From Solenopsis invicta (Eukaryota; Arthropoda; Insecta; Hymenoptera; Formicidae), in NCBI RefSeq assembly GCF_016802725.1, contig NC_052671.1, forward strand, positions 15,457,231 to 15,521,230: a stretch of DNA of 64,000 nt, written 5' to 3'. The translations under genes and the position numbers were made by a program. Shown piece by piece: positions 60,506 to 64,000 of this stretch (its first letter is position 1; every line of letters starts with the position of its first letter). Under the pieces are notes generated by a model. That model had not been told where the DNA came from. It made no database searches and saw only the letters and a program-made list of their open reading frames with translations.

Positions 60506-62271
60506 TACGTGCGCATTAAAGGGCGGTCGCGTGCGCTAGCGGGATTAATGGTATTGTTTGCAAAACTCGAAAACGAAATAGTTCAACAATGACGCTATCT
60601 TACTGAAAATTATTGACCAGCCCGCGCTTGTTTTTTATCTCGTCCGCGCTTCGGACAGGCGGAGCTGATATTTAAGGCCACAAGTTTCGGTCCCCGCGCT
60701 ACAGCCGACGCCAAGGAAGCTCACCCCCGATAGGGACAGCGAATTTACTGCTCACCGTTTGTACCGGCGAGTTTCTACCCGAAAGCTTATAATTTTGACG
60801 ACCCAGATAAGCCGCTGCGAGCGGCGCGACTGGGGGGTATAGTGGTGGGAAGTCCCCGTGATTTCTGTTGCGCGTTTTGGTGCCGCTTGCCATCCCAGTT
60901 AGAAACTCGGGAAGTCCTTGGGCACGGAAACATCGCGATTCACGGAAACTGCTGTATGGAAAATATGACGAGCGTCTTCGTCCGAACTTTCGCTGCACAC
61001 GACACATACACTGGCTTGAAATCTACGGAAGATGAACCCATTGAATAATAAAGGATTGCAACTCCGTGTCAAAGAAATTTGCTTTGTAATTTTAGATTGT
61101 TTTTGTTGTATAAATAATAATAAATTTTTTTTATTCTTAAATATCAAATCACCATATATCGTTAGCTTTTTTAAATGTACAATCTTAAATTTTGTCACTA
61201 AAGTTTTGTGTTTTATGTATTGTTAATAACAAAAAAAAATATATAATCCCTTTAGAGACAATTTGGCATAATAATTTATTGTCATTTCATCGAGATACAA
61301 CGGCGGATCTGTAATCTTCAGCGGAATCACGGTGCCATGTTTGATCGCCGACTCTACGGGAATTAGGCCTCCCCGGTCGGTCGGTGGCAGATAACAAAAA
61401 TACGAGGCAAGTTTTCGGAGCCCATAACCCCGCGGGCCCGTGCGGACATTAGCATAGTAATGAATATTATTACATTTCGGCTGCACACTCAGTTTAATTC
61501 CATCTTCCCAGTCGTAAAGATAATAAGCGAGTGGCTGCTGCTTCGCGCTGTATTCTCGCTAGCACGCAGGGGTTGCTCGCCATGTCGAGAAGAGGATACG
61601 AGCGGAGGGGTACCGGGAGGAAGAGAAGGGATGACGGAGGTGATACAGTATGGGGAGGTAGTTGGGAGGGGGATGGTTGGAAAAGGTGACTTCGAAGGAA
61701 GTGGCGGAAGGTGGATGCCGCGGGGGTGGCACGACTTTAAGAGGTTCGCAGGAGGAGTAAATATAAACTTGGGAAAGTGACAAAGATAATTCTAATAAAA
61801 GCGACGACGACTGCTACGACTACGAAGACGACGACGAGGACGACGACGGAGAGCACTCCCGGTTTCTCCCCGCTTAATTCGTGACATATTCCGGCATTGC
61901 ATTACTTTTGTCCCGCCTTCAACCCCTCGCGGCTTCGCACCCGGGTTCCACGGCCCTCTTGAATTGCCCTTTTATGTCGCCTACTTGGTAGCGTCTCTCG
62001 ACTGTGTGTATATTTGGAGATTCATAATTACGTCGTGGGTCGAAAATAAAGTTTCGTAAGGGCGTATTGAACACGCAAATACCCCGAACACAGAGTTAAA
62101 TGCAGTCTCCCGACGCAGGAAAAACTTTAAAGGGCGAATTATCGCGTGACACACGCGTGTCGCGATAGAGTTCAATTTTTTTCCCTCTTCGTTTCCACTT
62201 TCCAGAAGAGGTTCTGAACGTCTTCCTTTAAAGCTTCAATAACATTTGAAACGATGTAAATCGATCTTCGC
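60506..62271. other. Mixed GC spacer with CGA repeat
   Basis: CpG-rich at about 60506-61030 and 61270-62200 with AT-rich DNA between. GA-rich string near 61600-61700. Frames up to 106 codons, none recognised. Confidence 0.45.
61802..61849. repeat. Imperfect (CGA)n trinucleotide repeat
   Basis: CGA units with CTA and AGA interruptions over about 48 bases. Confidence 0.85.
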
Positions 62272-62521
62272 GTACACAGAAAAAAATTTAGTAGCAAATC
62301 AACAATCTTTGTTTCATATATAAGCAAGAATATAAAATCTTCTTGGAAGAATTTATAATCTCAAAAAGACATAATTTGCTTACATCAAGAAAACTTTTCT
62401 CTTTATGTAAGCGAATCGTGTCTGTTTAAGTTTATAAATTCTTCCAAGAAGATTTTATATTCTTGCTCATATATGAAACAAAGATTGTTGATTTAATATT
62501 AATTTTTTTTTTTCTATGTAC
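62272..62521. mobile_element. Foldback (hairpin) MITE-like element (250 bp)
   Basis: One long palindrome. The outer ends GTACACAGAAAAAAA and GTACATAGAAAAAAA (right end reverse-complemented) are followed by 62-bp arms (62297-62358 and 62432-62493) that differ at one position. An imperfect inner stem (AGACATAATTTGCTTACAT against ATGTAAGCGAATCGTGTCT) encloses a short loop. No coding capacity. The near identity of the arms suggests recent insertion or homogenisation. Confidence 0.8.
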
Positions 62522-62974
62522 ACACATACGTAACTCACACACGCGATCGCGTCGCACGAGCCTGTCACCGCGATGGGAAACACACGTCGATCACCATTCG
62601 CTCAATTTGCCAGATGGAACCTCGCGGCCGCGATATTCCACGAGCGCGCCGATACGCGCGGCGCCGCGCCGTGCCGCGGCATATTTTCCACGGCCGAGCC
62701 GACGGACGACCATGCAGTATGTATATTTCCATTCCGCCGTTACGAGGTGTGCGGGATGATTTTATATGCAAAGAGTAGTTTAGAGCTAATTGTTAATAAT
62801 AGGATTGGTAAGGTGGGAATTCGCCCCGACGGCCGACCACCCTCCGAACCCCACCCTTGCCGGCACCACCCCGTGGTCCACCGTCCCCTCTGCCCGCCGA
62901 CCATCCGCTTGACCGTCTCCCTCCCTCCGTAACGCATCTCATTTAGCACCGGAGTCAGCGCGTTGCAGATCTGC

Positions 62975-63069
62975 TGTCCGTCCGTCTGTCTCTCTGTCCG
63001 TCCGGTCCGTCCGTCTGTCCGTATCTACGTACGTACGTACCTACGTACGTACGTACGTACACGTACGTG
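62975..63069. repeat. (TCCG/TCTG)n then (TACG)n microsatellites
   Basis: TCCG and TCTG tetranucleotides (62975-63022) pass into TACG tetranucleotides (63026-63069). The latter is self-complementary and can form cruciforms. Confidence 0.9.
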
Positions 63070-63362
63070 CCCGCGCGCCATTTCCGTGCGGAATATAAAC
63101 GCGTATGTATACACGTCTACATACGTGGATATGTATAAATGCGCGGCCGGTACCGGCACGTACGGCACTACCTACCTACGTATTATTACGTATAAACGCG
63201 TAATTCTGAGTTATACGCCGGCCTTGTTAATGATAATTAAAACGCCTCGCTCTATACTTTTTGCCTTGGAATATTTTCTGAAATTCTCGCCGGGGATAAC
63301 GGCGCCATCCGCGTGTCCGGCTCCGCGGCATCCCCGGACAGCCCTTCACCATCCACCCCGTT

Positions 63363-63389
63363 TCCCTCCCTCCCTCCCTCCCGCCCTCC
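63363..63389. repeat. (CCCT)n microsatellite
   Basis: About five CCCT units with a CCCG break. Confidence 0.85.
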
Positions 63390-63904
63390 AACTCCTCTGT
63401 CCCGTCACATCTTCGCAAACCGCAGAAATTTTTCTCGGTGTCAAGCCGCGTCAATGAGGATCGATAATCCGCTTATCGTATGGGGCACTTTATTTGTCTT
63501 ACTCCCGCCAGGAATGCGTAATTTCGACTAATGAAGAGATAACTAAACGCAACGGTTAAAACGAGAGGTAAATTATTCCGCGAGGCAACGTGGCGAGGGA
63601 AACGGAAATTCAAATATCGAGCGCGACATTAATACGTCTACGTGACACGATTCTTCCGCGTTACCTTCTTGGACGTATTTTCGTCCCCTCGGTGAATTCC
63701 AGCGCGCAAGACGGATCAGTAAGGATGGCGAAGAACGGGAATGGACCGAAGTCGCGCTTGTATGCTGATATCATACGGACACATACGTATGAAATTTAAA
63801 TTCCGGAAGCGACGAGGACATTCGTAGACGTCTCCCACCCCGATCCTGCCGCTCGGCATCGAAGCCGCGGGAATAAAATCCAAAACCCTTTTATGCGACG
63901 GAAT

Positions 63905-63974
63905 TGAGAGAGGGAGAGAGCGCGAAAGAGAGAAAGAGAGAGGCGCGGAGGGGGGGGGGAAGGGGGGAGGAGAA
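63905..63974 (+). repeat. GA tract followed by G-run
   Basis: GA-rich sequence, then runs of ten and six G near 63949-63967. Quadruplex-competent on the plus strand. Confidence 0.8.
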
Positions 63975-64000
63975 GAACCGGCCGCGTATACTTGGCGCAC

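Larger units (their letters stand above)
62522..64000. other. GC-rich, microsatellite-rich spacer to the window end
   Basis: CpG-rich with the simple repeats listed separately. The 164-codon plus frame at 62963-63457 is repeat-driven at its start. No gene recognised; the window may end near or inside one. Confidence 0.45.

Noticed and set aside
62963..63457. 164-codon plus frame with Tyr-Val-Arg-Thr repeats
   Set aside because: The repetitive part is the (TACG)n microsatellite in translation.

Overview
This is a gene-poor stretch of animal DNA, most likely insect and probably hymenopteran (ant-like). The evidence for that placement is indirect: short-range alternation of AT-rich DNA with CpG-dense GC-rich blocks, very many CT/GA microsatellites, and several compact DNA-transposon families. 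No coding exon, rRNA, intact tRNA, CRISPR array or operon-like layout could be recognised. The longest open frames (up to 260 codons) look like chance frames in CpG-rich or microsatellite DNA. I therefore read the window as intergenic or long-intron sequence. Short exons, UTR exons and long non-coding RNAs cannot be excluded by eye.

The part that can be annotated with confidence is the repeat content. Three families of short (about 0.85-1.05 kb) non-autonomous DNA transposons are present. Each has a terminal inverted repeat starting GGGTA or close to it, and flanking TA. Family 1 has copies at 16289-17180 and, inverted, at 59470-60505; its ends contain GGTTGCC...ATCGCACC. Family 2 has copies at 49058-49927 and 52254-54100; its ends contain GGCCATA. 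Family 3 has one copy at 45400-46328; its ends contain GTAAAGTCGC...TATTATGAG. The second family 2 copy is interrupted at 52627-53599 by a different transposon of 973 bp with 35-bp inverted repeats and a TTA target duplication. The uninterrupted copy at 49 kb shows the empty site. The inserted element carries the decayed C-terminal half of a DDE/D transposase.

Smaller structures include two foldback elements (24345-24626 and 62272-62521), an 83-bp miRNA-sized hairpin (27129-27211), a perfect 13-bp stem-loop (14046-14075), a tRNA-derived sequence with A and B boxes (11741-11818), a hammerhead/Penelope-like stem motif (31463-31495), a 39/41-bp tandem array (56788-56976), a 20-bp tandem array (42281-42360), and a dispersed repeat seen three times at 19.6, 24.2 and 25.0 kb.

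Layout: roughly 1-16 kb alternates AT-rich DNA and CpG blocks with many CT/GA tracts; 16-19.8 kb holds a family 1 element and AT-rich DNA; 20-26.5 kb is mixed, with the 24-25 kb repeat cluster; 26.5-45 kb is mostly unannotatable spacer with CpG blocks; 45-54 kb is the densest transposon zone; 54-64 kb is GC-rich, microsatellite-rich spacer interrupted by a family 1 copy and a foldback element. All five GGGTA-type copies and the nested element lie in AT-rich segments.
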